DNA of 64,000 nt from Chryseobacterium sp. Leaf405 (GTDB lineage: Bacteria; Bacteroidota; Bacteroidia; Flavobacteriales; Weeksellaceae): assembly GCF_001425355.1 (NCBI RefSeq), contig NZ_LMQN01000012.1, positions 544,034 through 608,033 on the forward strand. Reading direction: 5' to 3'. Positions 1 to 7,901 of this stretch are shown here, piece after piece; the stretch's first letter is position 1, and the number at the start of each line of letters is the position of its first letter. The translations under genes were made by a program, and so were the position numbers. The notes below the pieces were generated by a model, which was not told the DNA's origin, did not search any database, and worked only from the letters and a program-made list of their open reading frames with translations.

Positions 1-21
1 GGCGGCGGCTTTGCCGCCGCC
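1..21. repeat. GC-rich perfect hairpin at the window edge
   Basis: A 9-bp arm GGCGGCGGC, loop TTT, and its exact complement GCCGCCGCC. This is strikingly GC-rich for the AT-rich surroundings. The arms may continue left of the window, because the sequence runs on into GAATCC on the right. It could be a terminator of an upstream gene or one copy of a dispersed palindromic repeat. The sequence alone does not decide. Confidence 0.5.
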
Positions 22-89
22 GAATCCTAAAAATAAATTCAAACATTGTTTGAATCGGGCTATAGTTTCACTCTTTCATTTCAAAATCC

Positions 90-109
90 GGCTTTAGCCA
101 AAACTTAAT
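90..109. repeat. 20-bp dispersed repeat, copy 1
   Basis: GGCTTTAGCCAAAACTTAAT occurs here and, identical over all 20 bases, at 11134-11153. The first ten bases form a small inverted repeat (GGC-TTTA-GCC). Both copies are intergenic. Confidence 0.6.
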
Positions 110-182
110 TTGATATATGTTCTTAAAATATTTATGCAATTCGTGTTTAAACAAATCATTAACCATTTATAATCTAAATTCG

Positions 183-190
183 TATATTTG
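183..190 (+). promoter_or_regulatory. Putative minus-7 box for the M13 peptidase gene
   Basis: TATATTTG fits the Bacteroidota TAnnTTTG minus-7 element. Transcription would start near 195, so an in-frame GTG at 195 would sit on the start site. The ATG at 222 is therefore the better start codon. Confidence 0.5.
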
Positions 191-221
191 GTAAGTGTGT
201 GTAAAATCAAAATTATTTTTA

Positions 222-2321
222 ATGAAAAAGCTAAATATTGGAATACTTGCCCTTTCGGGTTTGGTATTTTTAAATTCATGTGGAACAACAAAAACTGCCA
301 GTACTCAAAAATCTGAGCCGATGAATGGATTAGAAATTGTAAAACCTGAAAAACTGGAAGTGAAAGAAGAGGGCATCAATTTATCTTATATGGATAAAAC
401 TGTTCGTCCGCAGGATGATTTTTTTAGCTACGTAAACGGAAATTGGGTGAAAACCACTCAGATTCCTTCTGATAAAGCGAGTTGGGGATCTTTCAATGCG
501 TTGAGAGAAAATGTAGATGATGCTTCTTTGGATATTTTAAATAAAATTTTATCCGAAAAATATGAAGCGGGTTCTGAAGGTCAGAAGATCCAGAATCTGT
601 ACGCTTCTTTTATGGATACAAGTAAAAGAAATGCAGACGGTTTAGCACCAATCAAAGGAGATTTAGCAAGAATTGATGCGATCAAAAACCTTAGTGATCT
701 TCAGAAATATTTGTTGGAAGCAACAAAACTGGGTGATAATTCTTTCTACGGATGGGGCGTAAGAGCAGACATGAAGAATTCTAAAATGAATGCAGTCTAT
801 CTTGGCGGTCCGGATCTTGGATTGGGAAGAGATTATTATCAGAAAGTAAATGAAGCTAATACAAAAACTTTAGCGGAATATCAAACGTATGTCGGAAAAT
901 TATTCGGAGTTTTAGGATATAAAAATTCTGATGTAGCGGCGAAAAATGTTGTTGAATTCGAAAAACAATTGGCAAATTATTTATTGACTTTAGAGCAAAA
1001 CAGAGATGCTAATTTAAGATATAATCCAAAAATGATATCAGAATTACCGGCTTTGGTTAAAAATATCAACCTTCCGAAATATCTAAAAGATGCCGGAGTT
1101 AATACCGATAAAGTGATCGTTGGTGAATTGAAATATTACCAAAATATGGATTCTTTTTTAACTCAAAAGAACCTTCCTTTGCTGAAAGATTATTTGAAAT
1201 ATCATTTAATTAATGGTAATGCTAGTAATCTGGATGAAAATTTAGAGCAGATCAGATTCGATTTCTATTCTAAATATTTGCAAGGTCAGAAAGAACAGCG
1301 CCCGATGGACAAAAGAGGACTTTCTTTGGTAAACAGTGTTTTGGGTGAAGCTTTCGGAAAATTATATGTGGAGAAATATTTCACTCCTGAAGCAAAACAG
1401 CAGATGGAAACCTATATTGATTACATTCTGAAGTCATTCAAAACGCACATCAATGATATGGATTGGATGTCTCCTGAAACGAAAGTGAAAGCTCAGGATA
1501 AATTATCAAAATTCACGGTAAAAATTGCTTATCCTGATAAATGGAAAGATTATTCCCAATTAAAAGTGGAATCTTCAACGAGCGGTGGAACTCTGTATTC
1601 TAATCTTCAGAATGTTTCTGCCTGGCAATATCAGAGAAGTTTAGATAAAGTAGGAAAACTTGTTGACAAAACTGAATGGGGAATGACACCGCAAACGGTA
1701 AATGCTTATTACAACGGTTCAAATAATGAAATTGTTTTCCCTGCTGCCATTCTTCAACCTCCTTTCTACAATCCAAAAGCAGATGCTGCAGTTAATTTTG
1801 GTGGGATCGGTGCGGTTATCGGTCACGAAATTTCTCATGGTTTTGACGACAGTGGTTCAAGATTCGACGGAGATGGAAACTTGAATAATTGGTGGACGGA
1901 TGCAGACCGTAAAAACTTTGACGCAAAAGTGGGACAATTGGCAGCTCAGTATAGTGCTTACGAACCGGTAAAAGGAAGTTTTGTAAACGGTAAATTTACA
2001 AGCGGTGAAAATATAGGTGACCTTGGCGGAGTGGCAGTGGCTTACGATGCTCTTCAAATGTATCTTAAAGATAACGGAAATCCGGGCTTAATCAGTGGAT
2101 TCAATCAGGATCAGAGATTTTTCATGAGCTGGGCAACCGTTTGGAGAACAAAGTCTACAGATCAGTATATGACAAATCAGGTGAAAACAGATCCGCACTC
2201 ACCGGGAGTTTTCAGAGCATTCGGTCCGTTGGTAAATCAGGATTCTTTCATCAAAGCATTTGATATAAAACCGGGAGATAAAATGTATAAAGCTCCTGAG
2301 GAGAGAATAAAAATTTGGTAA
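222..2321 (+). CDS. M13 family zinc metallopeptidase lipoprotein (neprilysin/PepO-like)
   Basis: A 699-residue M13 endopeptidase that cleaves peptides in the cell envelope. The N-terminus has a lysine-rich start, a hydrophobic stretch and the lipobox FLNSC, so it should be a lipoprotein outside the inner membrane. The zinc site is visible: HEISH around residues 535-539 (HExxH) and the third ligand in ENIGD around residue 596, with the family-typical GG after it. Length matches full M13 enzymes of about 670-700 residues. Start chosen at ATG 222 rather than GTG 195, because the lipoprotein signal begins there and a minus-7 box ends at 190. It is a single gene with its own promoter. The natural substrate is unknown. 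Confidence 0.93.
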   Translation: MKKLNIGILALSGLVFLNSCGTTKTASTQKSEPMNGLEIVKPEKLEVKEEGINLSYMDKTVRPQDDFFSYVNGNWVKTTQIPSDKASWGSFNALRENVDDASLDILNKILSEKYEAGSEGQKIQNLYASFMDTSKRNADGLAPIKGDLARIDAIKNLSDLQKYLLEATKLGDNSFYGWGVRADMKNSKMNAVYLGGPDLGLGRDYYQKVNEANTKTLAEYQTYVGKLFGVLGYKNSDVAAKNVVEFEKQLANYLLTLEQNRDANLRYNPKMISELPALVKNINLPKYLKDAGVNTDKVIVGELKYYQNMDSFLTQKNLPLLKDYLKYHLINGNASNLDENLEQIRFDFYSKYLQGQKEQRPMDKRGLSLVNSVLGEAFGKLYVEKYFTPEAKQQMETYIDYILKSFKTHINDMDWMSPETKVKAQDKLSKFTVKIAYPDKWKDYSQLKVESSTSGGTLYSNLQNVSAWQYQRSLDKVGKLVDKTEWGMTPQTVNAYYNGSNNEIVFPAAILQPPFYNPKADAAVNFGGIGAVIGHEISHGFDDSGSRFDGDGNLNNWWTDADRKNFDAKVGQLAAQYSAYEPVKGSFVNGKFTSGENIGDLGGVAVAYDALQMYLKDNGNPGLISGFNQDQRFFMSWATVWRTKSTDQYMTNQVKTDPHSPGVFRAFGPLVNQDSFIKAFDIKPGDKMYKAPEERIKIW

Positions 2322-2346
2322 GACAAGCCAAAAATTGTTAGAAAAG

Positions 2347-2374
2347 AAAACGTATCAGAAATGGTGCGTTTTTT
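2347..2374 (+). terminator. Weak hairpin after the M13 peptidase gene
   Basis: AAAACG (2347-2352) can pair with CGTTTT (2367-2372), followed by further T residues. The stem is short, so this is a weak terminator call. Confidence 0.3.
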
Positions 2375-2411
2375 GTTTATTTTTCCTAGATTAGTGACAT
2401 CAATAGAATTG

Positions 2412-2419
2412 TAAATTTG
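2412..2419 (+). promoter_or_regulatory. Putative minus-7 box for tssBC
   Basis: TAAATTTG fits TAnnTTTG. It implies transcription from about 2424. No clear TTG minus-33 element lies at the usual distance. Confidence 0.4.
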
Positions 2420-2577
2420 ATTGATATTTAATCTATTAATTTTATATTTCAAGAAAAATCTTAACAAAATTTTGTATGTTACAGTTTTTTTTTAAATTTA
2501 AACATTGGATTGGTCAGTTATTTGATGCTGATAAAAACGATTCACACCAAACAAAAAAATCTCAAAATAATAATAAT

Positions 2578-3024
2578 ATGGCAATGTTTAATTATGGCGT
2601 TGGCGGAAACGAGGTAAAAGTAGACGCTAATGAAGCTATTCAGGAGATACAGGAGAATAAGTCGCTGATTGTAAGCCAGCTTACAACCGATGAATCTTAC
2701 GTCCCTGAAATTGTAACAGGATTAAAGACTGTGGATGACGTCTTCAGACATTTCCAACCTTCTGTGGCTGTACAGCACGAGACGGAAGATGGCAACGTGG
2801 TAGAAGAGGAATTCCGTTTTCAGAATCTTGCGGATTTTACTCCCAAAAGTCTTACTCAGAAATCAGATTATTTGCAACAGCTCAGCATGGAGCAAGAACA
2901 GTACAACAAGATTGTGCGCCAGCTGAAAACGAATAAAATTCTGCGTAATATGTTGGAGAATGATCAGACCAGAGCTGCATTCATTGAAGTACTGAAAGAT
3001 GTGGCACAAGAACTTGAAAAATAA
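2578..3024 (+). CDS. tssB: Type VI secretion contractile sheath small subunit TssB (Bacteroidota subtype)
   Basis: The small sheath protein of a type VI secretion system. It polymerises with TssC into the cytoplasmic contractile sheath. Recognised from the Bacteroidota-type N-terminus MAMFNYGVGGNEVKVDANEA and the conserved block around VPEIVTGLKTVDDVFRHF, then the C-terminal helical part (YNKIVRQLKTNKILRNML). I chose ATG 2578, giving 148 residues, because homologues begin at this sequence. An in-frame ATG at 2476 would add 34 residues rich in Lys, Asn and Gln with no family counterpart that I recall. tssC follows after 21 bp, so the two are co-transcribed. No other T6SS gene is visible within the window. 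Confidence 0.85.
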   Translation: MAMFNYGVGGNEVKVDANEAIQEIQENKSLIVSQLTTDESYVPEIVTGLKTVDDVFRHFQPSVAVQHETEDGNVVEEEFRFQNLADFTPKSLTQKSDYLQQLSMEQEQYNKIVRQLKTNKILRNMLENDQTRAAFIEVLKDVAQELEK

Positions 3025-3045
3025 TCTAAAGACTTTACATTAATC

Positions 3046-4407
3046 ATGGATAGCAAATTACAGGCAGCTGAAGGCCAACAACAAGGTCAACAGCAACACG
3101 CAGGTCAACCGAAGGGTAATCCGCTTGCTGAACTTAATAAAATAGGTGGTTTTGGTTTTGTAGAATCCGTTGTAGACGGAATCGCAAACATGAACCCGAC
3201 GAGAAAAGCCAGGAAGGAAATTTTCCTTACCGATGCCAATAAATCAGACGAAAGAAAAGAACTTCTACAGAAAATTAATCTTTGGATGAATCTTCTGGAA
3301 GGAAACGAATCTGCTGATAAAATGGCTGATGTCTGCAAAACAAAAGCGCAGGCAGCAGATCAAAATTTAAAAAAGAATTTAAAAAATACCTTGGACTCCG
3401 TTCGTCAGTTGGAAACAAACTACAGAACTGTTGCTCAATTCTATAAAAATACCGAGCTTGATAAAGTTGATAATGTAAGCATTGTGAATGCAAGTCTGGA
3501 ACAGGTTTCAGATTTGGATAATCCTTTGTTTATCGACGCTGTTGCCGAAGAATTTAAAAATTATTATGACCGTTTAGATCTTAGAGATAATTATTCTATT
3601 CTTGCAATTCCGGGTTATTTGGGATCAAACAAAGTGATTGAAAAATGGGCGAAGATCTGTAACGAGAATAAAGTAATGATGGTTACGGATTTTGCTAATC
3701 TTGATAAGCCGGATGATGTGGTAGATTTATTCCATTCTGCGAATCTTACAGGTGGCGAATTGCACAGAAGTAATGTAATTATGACGTGTAACTGGCTGGT
3801 AGGTCGTGGAAAAGCTGAAGAAGTGGGCGAAGAAGAAAACGTAGAGCTTCCACCTTCAACTTCATTGGCAGGAAAAATTCATAAAACATTAATGTCTCAG
3901 GTTGCTGCGGGTAAAAAACATGGTAACATTAACGAGGTTGATGCCGTAAAATTCGAACTGAAGAAAAGCGAAATTTCTCAGTTAGAAAAAATGGGATTGG
4001 TTCCTATGGTTAATGAATATGGAAAAATCATGGCTTTCTCCGCAAAAACTTTATTTACAGGAGATAATATTGGTCTTCAGACCTATTCAGTAGTTCGGGT
4101 ATTCGATTATGTTACGAAAGTTTTACTTGATTTCTTAAACAGAAGAGCTTTCGAAAACTGGAATGCAAAGAACGAAGACGATTTGAGAAGACAAATTGTT
4201 ACTTTCTTAGACGGTATAAAAGGAGCAGACAAACTGATTGAAAAATTCAAAATCGTTCGTTTCGAGCAGGATAGAGTAAATAAAGACAGAGTTTGGCTAG
4301 ATATTCGTTTAACACCTTATTTCCCAACAAAAAGTTTCGTTATTAAATTGGACGGACACAAAGGGGATGACGGAAACGAATGGGATGCAGAATATATTCA
4401 GGATTAA
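3046..4407 (+). CDS. tssC: Type VI secretion contractile sheath large subunit TssC
   Basis: The large sheath subunit, 453 residues, partner of TssB. Residues 1-30 are a low-complexity Gln/Gly-rich leader. The rest follows the TssC/VipB plan of the Bacteroidota T6SS: a central region with IAIPGYLGSNKVIEKWAKICNE-like strands, then the C-terminal sheath core with FTGDNIGLQTYSVVRVFDYV and a closing ferredoxin-like part ending WDAEYIQD. It sits 21 bp after tssB and is followed by a strong terminator, so tssB-tssC is a closed two-gene unit. Membrane complex, baseplate, Hcp and VgrG genes must lie elsewhere if the system is functional. Confidence 0.87.
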   Translation: MDSKLQAAEGQQQGQQQHAGQPKGNPLAELNKIGGFGFVESVVDGIANMNPTRKARKEIFLTDANKSDERKELLQKINLWMNLLEGNESADKMADVCKTKAQAADQNLKKNLKNTLDSVRQLETNYRTVAQFYKNTELDKVDNVSIVNASLEQVSDLDNPLFIDAVAEEFKNYYDRLDLRDNYSILAIPGYLGSNKVIEKWAKICNENKVMMVTDFANLDKPDDVVDLFHSANLTGGELHRSNVIMTCNWLVGRGKAEEVGEEENVELPPSTSLAGKIHKTLMSQVAAGKKHGNINEVDAVKFELKKSEISQLEKMGLVPMVNEYGKIMAFSAKTLFTGDNIGLQTYSVVRVFDYVTKVLLDFLNRRAFENWNAKNEDDLRRQIVTFLDGIKGADKLIEKFKIVRFEQDRVNKDRVWLDIRLTPYFPTKSFVIKLDGHKGDDGNEWDAEYIQD

Positions 4408-4429
4408 TATAATTCAAATTATAATAAAG

Positions 4430-4460
4430 AAAACCGATGCAATTTTACATCGGTTTTTTT
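4430..4460 (+). terminator. Rho-independent terminator after tssC
   Basis: A perfect 10-bp stem, AAAACCGATG (4430-4439) with CATCGGTTTT (4448-4457), an 8-nt loop and a run of T. Confidence 0.85.
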
Positions 4461-4485
4461 CTACCAAATCATTAAAATTAGTACT

Positions 4486-4938
4486 ATGAAAGGCAGGTTA
4501 TTTTACATTTTGCCAATACTACTGGTCGCTTTCAGCTGTGAAGACAAAAAAGTGCAGAAAGATTTCAAAGTTGATCTTTTTGCAGATGAAAGAGTAGAAG
4601 GAAAAGCTTACATTATGAAACCTCAGGAATGCTTCGATGCCAGTGATATGGTAGTTTCGGGTTCTGATATTAATCTGATCGATCAATCTACAGATCGCGG
4701 ACAGTCGGTTTTTATTTATAAGGTTACTTCCGGGAAAGTTCTTAAAACAACCCGTGATTCCGTCGTGATTTTTCCGATGCAGTTTCTTTCCAATCAGAAA
4801 TTACAATTTAAAAAATATTCTACTTCTTACATTTATCTTAAAAAATTAGAAGGATATCGCTTCATTGCCAAAGAAATGAATCTTAAATATCAATGGTTAA
4901 AAGCAGCACCGGTTTATTCTGTGAAAGCTGATAAATAA
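4486..4938 (+). CDS. Hypothetical lipoprotein
   Basis: A 150-residue protein of no family I recognise. The N-terminus has Arg/Lys, a hydrophobic core and lipobox LVAFSC with Cys at about residue 18, so it should be a lipoprotein. The mature part is mixed alpha/beta with many Lys and Asp residues and no obvious catalytic motif. It lies between the tssBC terminator and mutY, only 26 bp upstream of mutY. mutY has its own minus-7 box directly after this stop codon, so the two need not be co-transcribed. Confidence 0.75.
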   Translation: MKGRLFYILPILLVAFSCEDKKVQKDFKVDLFADERVEGKAYIMKPQECFDASDMVVSGSDINLIDQSTDRGQSVFIYKVTSGKVLKTTRDSVVIFPMQFLSNQKLQFKKYSTSYIYLKKLEGYRFIAKEMNLKYQWLKAAPVYSVKADK

Positions 4939-4943
4939 AATTT

Positions 4944-4951
4944 TATCTTTG
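4944..4951 (+). promoter_or_regulatory. Putative minus-7 box for mutY
   Basis: TATCTTTG matches TAnnTTTG and lies 13 nt before the mutY ATG, implying a leader of about 9 nt. Confidence 0.5.
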
Positions 4952-4964
4952 CATATATTAAAAG

Positions 4965-6050
4965 ATGCTGAGCAGAGTTGAAGCATTAAAAATGAAGAAG
5001 AAACTTTTGGAAAAAATAGAAAACTCAGACTTTAGGCATATCGGCAATAAACTTCTCAGTTGGTACAAAGAAAACGCCAGAGATTTGCCTTTCAGACAGA
5101 CGAAAGATCCTTATAAAATCTGGATTTGCGAGATTGTTTTTCAGCAGACAAGAATTGCTCAGGGTTTAGGTCATTACAATAATTTTGTTAAAAGATTTCC
5201 GGATGTAAAAACCTTGGCAGAGGCTCAGGAAGATGAGGTTTTGCTCTATTGGAAAGGCTTGGGATATTATTCCAGAGCGATTAATATTCATAAAGCCGCT
5301 CAACAGATCATGACCGATTATCACGGAGTTTTCCCTCATGAATACGAAGAAATTTTAAAATTAAAAGGTGTTGGGAAATATACGGCAGCAGCAGTTTCCA
5401 GTATTTGTTTTGATGGAAAAATGCCTGCAGTTGACGGCAATTTTTATCGTGTTCTGAGTCGAATTTTTGCGGATGATTTTGATATTTCCAATTCAAGGGC
5501 TTTCAGTTATTTTTCTGAATTGGCACATTTGGTTTTACCTGAAAATGTAGGCGATTTTAATCAGGCAATGATGGATCTGGGTTCAGAAATCTGTAAACCT
5601 AAAAATCCTCTTTGCGGAAAATGCCCATTGAATAAAGACTGTTTAGTTTTTTCGTTAAATAAAATCTCAGAATTTCCTGTGAAGACAAAAAAAGTAAAGG
5701 CAGAAGATTTACAGTTGAAATATTATTTCGTTCACAGAAATGGTAAATTTTTAATTCAGCAAAGAAAGGATGATTTTATCTGGAAAAAACTATTTGAATT
5801 TTTACCTGAAATTTCCAATGAATTAGTTCCTTTTATTAAAAGTGTAAAAACGATCAATCACAAACTGACTCATAAAAATTTAAGCATAGAAATTTTTAAT
5901 GTTGAGGTTGATTCAGAATCGGTTTGGGAAAATATTATTGCTGAAAATAATTATATTGTAACTGATGTTGAAAGTTCTCACGAAAAATCATTCCCAAAAC
6001 CTCTGGAAAATTATATCCAAAATTATCATATGGCGTATCGAATTCTGTAA
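4965..6050 (+). CDS. mutY: A/G-specific adenine glycosylase MutY
   Basis: A DNA repair glycosylase that removes adenine mispaired with 8-oxoguanine. 361 residues, the usual length. The helix-hairpin-helix is LKGVGKYTAAA. The catalytic Asp lies in PAVDGNFYRVLSR. The catalytic Glu is in WICEIVFQQTR. A [4Fe-4S] loop is formed by the cysteines in CKPKNPLCGKCPLNKDC. A C-terminal NUDIX-like 8-oxoG recognition domain follows (about residues 240-355). A second in-frame ATG at 4992 is possible. In several Flavobacteriia mutY is followed by ssb and gldE before gldD. Here gldD follows directly after a repeat-filled gap. Confidence 0.95.
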   Translation: MLSRVEALKMKKKLLEKIENSDFRHIGNKLLSWYKENARDLPFRQTKDPYKIWICEIVFQQTRIAQGLGHYNNFVKRFPDVKTLAEAQEDEVLLYWKGLGYYSRAINIHKAAQQIMTDYHGVFPHEYEEILKLKGVGKYTAAAVSSICFDGKMPAVDGNFYRVLSRIFADDFDISNSRAFSYFSELAHLVLPENVGDFNQAMMDLGSEICKPKNPLCGKCPLNKDCLVFSLNKISEFPVKTKKVKAEDLQLKYYFVHRNGKFLIQQRKDDFIWKKLFEFLPEISNELVPFIKSVKTINHKLTHKNLSIEIFNVEVDSESVWENIIAENNYIVTDVESSHEKSFPKPLENYIQNYHMAYRIL

Positions 6051-6131
6051 TGTCGTTGCGAGGAGCGAAGCGACAATCTCTAAAATGTAATTGAGATTCT
6101 TCACTTTGATTATGCTTTGTTCAGAATGACA
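6051..6131. repeat. Long imperfect palindrome, REP-like dispersed repeat
   Basis: The left arm (6051-6080, containing TTGCGAGGAGCGAAGCGAC) and right arm (6093-6131, containing GAGATTCTTCAC and ending CAGAATGACA) form an imperfect inverted repeat. The wording is like repeats seen between genes in many Bacteroidota. A second repeat-like stretch, AATCTTAGTGCCTTGTGCG with flanks, follows at about 6148-6215. Neither part codes for protein. Confidence 0.6.
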
Positions 6132-6287
6132 AACGTGATGTTCTTTGTTAAGTGAAATGCATTTGCGAACATAAAAAGGTTAGGAGTCAAAAAAATCTTA
6201 GTGCCTTGTGCGTTAAAAATAATTTTATTCAGACCAAAACCCATTGAAATCCTGAAATTTGTCTCTCGAAATCTGAAATCTAATTTG

Positions 6288-6295
6288 TACTTTTG
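6288..6295 (+). promoter_or_regulatory. Minus-7 box abutting the gldD start
   Basis: TACTTTTG fits TAnnTTTG. Only 4 nt separate it from the ATG at 6300, so the expected transcription start coincides with the start codon. Confidence 0.5.
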
Positions 6296-6299
6296 CAAA

Positions 6300-6860
6300 A
6301 TGATTAAAAAAGTCATCTTTATATTTGCTTCATTGCTTTTATTTTCCTGTGGGAACAAGGATGCTGTTCCAAAACCTTACGGAGAACTCCGTTTGGAATA
6401 TCCTGCGCCGAAATATCAGAAATTTGAATCAAACTGTAATTATACCTTTGAATACTCAAATTTTGCTAAAATGACGGATGCCAAGCGTCCTTGCTGGTAT
6501 TATCTGAATTATCCGAAAATGAAAGCAAAGCTTTTTGTGACGTATTATCCGATTCAAAACGACTTTGCTGATCACATTAAAGAAGCTGAAAAAATGGTGT
6601 ACGAACATACCATTAAAGCCAGTTCAATCGATACAAAATCTTTTGAATATCCTGCAAAAAAGGTATATGGAAATTTCTATGAACTGAAAGGACAAAGTGC
6701 TTCTAATCTTCAATTTTACATTACAGACAGCACAAAACATTTCGTGACTGCTTATTTATACTTTAACACAAGACCAAAACCGGATTCTTTGGCTCCGGCA
6801 GTAGATTATATCAAAAAAGATATGAAACATCTGCTGGACACATTTGAATGGAAAAATTAA
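6300..6860 (+). CDS. gldD: Gliding motility lipoprotein GldD
   Basis: A lipoprotein required for gliding motility and linked to the type IX secretion machinery in Flavobacterium. 186 residues. The signal runs MIKKVIFIFASLLLFSC with lipobox Cys17. The conserved GldD body follows: YGELRLEYPAPKY, a Cys in FESNCNYTFEYS, KRPCWYYLNYPKMKAKLF, and the C-terminal DMKHLLDTFEW. The ATG at 6300 is preferred to one at 6201, because the lipoprotein signal starts there and a promoter box lies between the two. The partner gldE is not adjacent. Confidence 0.9.
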   Translation: MIKKVIFIFASLLLFSCGNKDAVPKPYGELRLEYPAPKYQKFESNCNYTFEYSNFAKMTDAKRPCWYYLNYPKMKAKLFVTYYPIQNDFADHIKEAEKMVYEHTIKASSIDTKSFEYPAKKVYGNFYELKGQSASNLQFYITDSTKHFVTAYLYFNTRPKPDSLAPAVDYIKKDMKHLLDTFEWKN

Positions 6861-6889
6861 TTTACTTTTAATATACTTTGAAAAAAAAT

Positions 6890-7813
6890 ATGAAACTTTT
6901 AGTTGTAGGAAGTGTTGCATTCGATGCAATCGAAACACCATTTGGGAAGACAGATAAAATTTTAGGAGGGGCAGCAACATATATCGGAATTACGTCGTCT
7001 ATTTTGGGCGTAAAATCTGGAATTGTTTCTGTAGTAGGAGAAGATTTTCCACAGGAACACCTTGATATGTTTACAGGCAGAGATGTAAATATAGAAGGAA
7101 TCGAAATCGTAAAAGAAGGAAAGACATTCTTCTGGTCAGGAAAATACCACAATGATCTTAATACAAGAGATACTTTAGCGACTGAAGTGAATGTTTTAGA
7201 AAACTTCGATCCAAAAATTCCTGATTCTATGCAGGATGCAGAGATCTTATTATTAGGAAACCTTCACCCTGGCGTACAATTATCAGTTCTTGAAAAAATG
7301 AACAACCGTCCGAAATTGGTTATCCTTGATACAATGAATTTCTGGATGGATTCTGCGTTGGATATTTTGATGGATATGATTGCTAAAACAGATGTAATAA
7401 GCATTAACGATGAAGAAGCAAGACAACTTTCAGGTGAATATTCTTTGGTGAAAGCTGCTAAGAAAATCCACACAATGGGACCGAAATATGTTATCATTAA
7501 AAAAGGAGAGCATGGTGCTTTACTTTTCCACGATCATAAAGTATTTGCCATTCCTGCGTTGCCATTGGAAGATGTTTTCGATCCTACTGGAGCGGGAGAT
7601 ACTTTTGCAGGAGGTTTTGCAGCGTATTTAGCTAAAAAAGGAACAATTGATTTCGAAACCATGAAATCTGCATTAATCGTTGGTTCTGCAATGGCTTCTT
7701 TCACGGTTGAAAAATTCGGGACAGAAAGAATTCAGGAAGTAAATGAAGCAGAGGTGTTCAGCAGACTGAAACAATTTAAAGAATTAACAACTTTCGACCT
7801 TGAAGTACAATAA
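6890..7813 (+). CDS. PfkB/ribokinase family sugar kinase
   Basis: A 307-residue kinase of the PfkB superfamily, which phosphorylates a sugar or nucleoside with ATP. Signature 1 region: GGAATYIGITSSILG and VSVVGEDFP. Signature 2: DPTGAGDTFAGGFAAYL, whose Asp is the catalytic base. I use ATG 6890. An upstream in-frame TTG at 6878 is unlikely. The substrate cannot be told from sequence. It starts 29 bp after gldD, so read-through from the gldD promoter is likely. Confidence 0.88.
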   Translation: MKLLVVGSVAFDAIETPFGKTDKILGGAATYIGITSSILGVKSGIVSVVGEDFPQEHLDMFTGRDVNIEGIEIVKEGKTFFWSGKYHNDLNTRDTLATEVNVLENFDPKIPDSMQDAEILLLGNLHPGVQLSVLEKMNNRPKLVILDTMNFWMDSALDILMDMIAKTDVISINDEEARQLSGEYSLVKAAKKIHTMGPKYVIIKKGEHGALLFHDHKVFAIPALPLEDVFDPTGAGDTFAGGFAAYLAKKGTIDFETMKSALIVGSAMASFTVEKFGTERIQEVNEAEVFSRLKQFKELTTFDLEVQ

Positions 7814-7872
7814 ATACGTCTTTTTTAAGAAATATTTATAATAAAAAATGCAATGTAATTCATTAAGAATTC

Positions 7873-7880
7873 TAAATTTG
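7873..7880 (+). promoter_or_regulatory. Putative minus-7 box for the SurA-like gene
   Basis: TAAATTTG fits TAnnTTTG, 21 nt before the ATG at 7902. Confidence 0.5.
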
Positions 7881-7901
7881 CAACTTGTTTAAAATAGTAA
7901 A

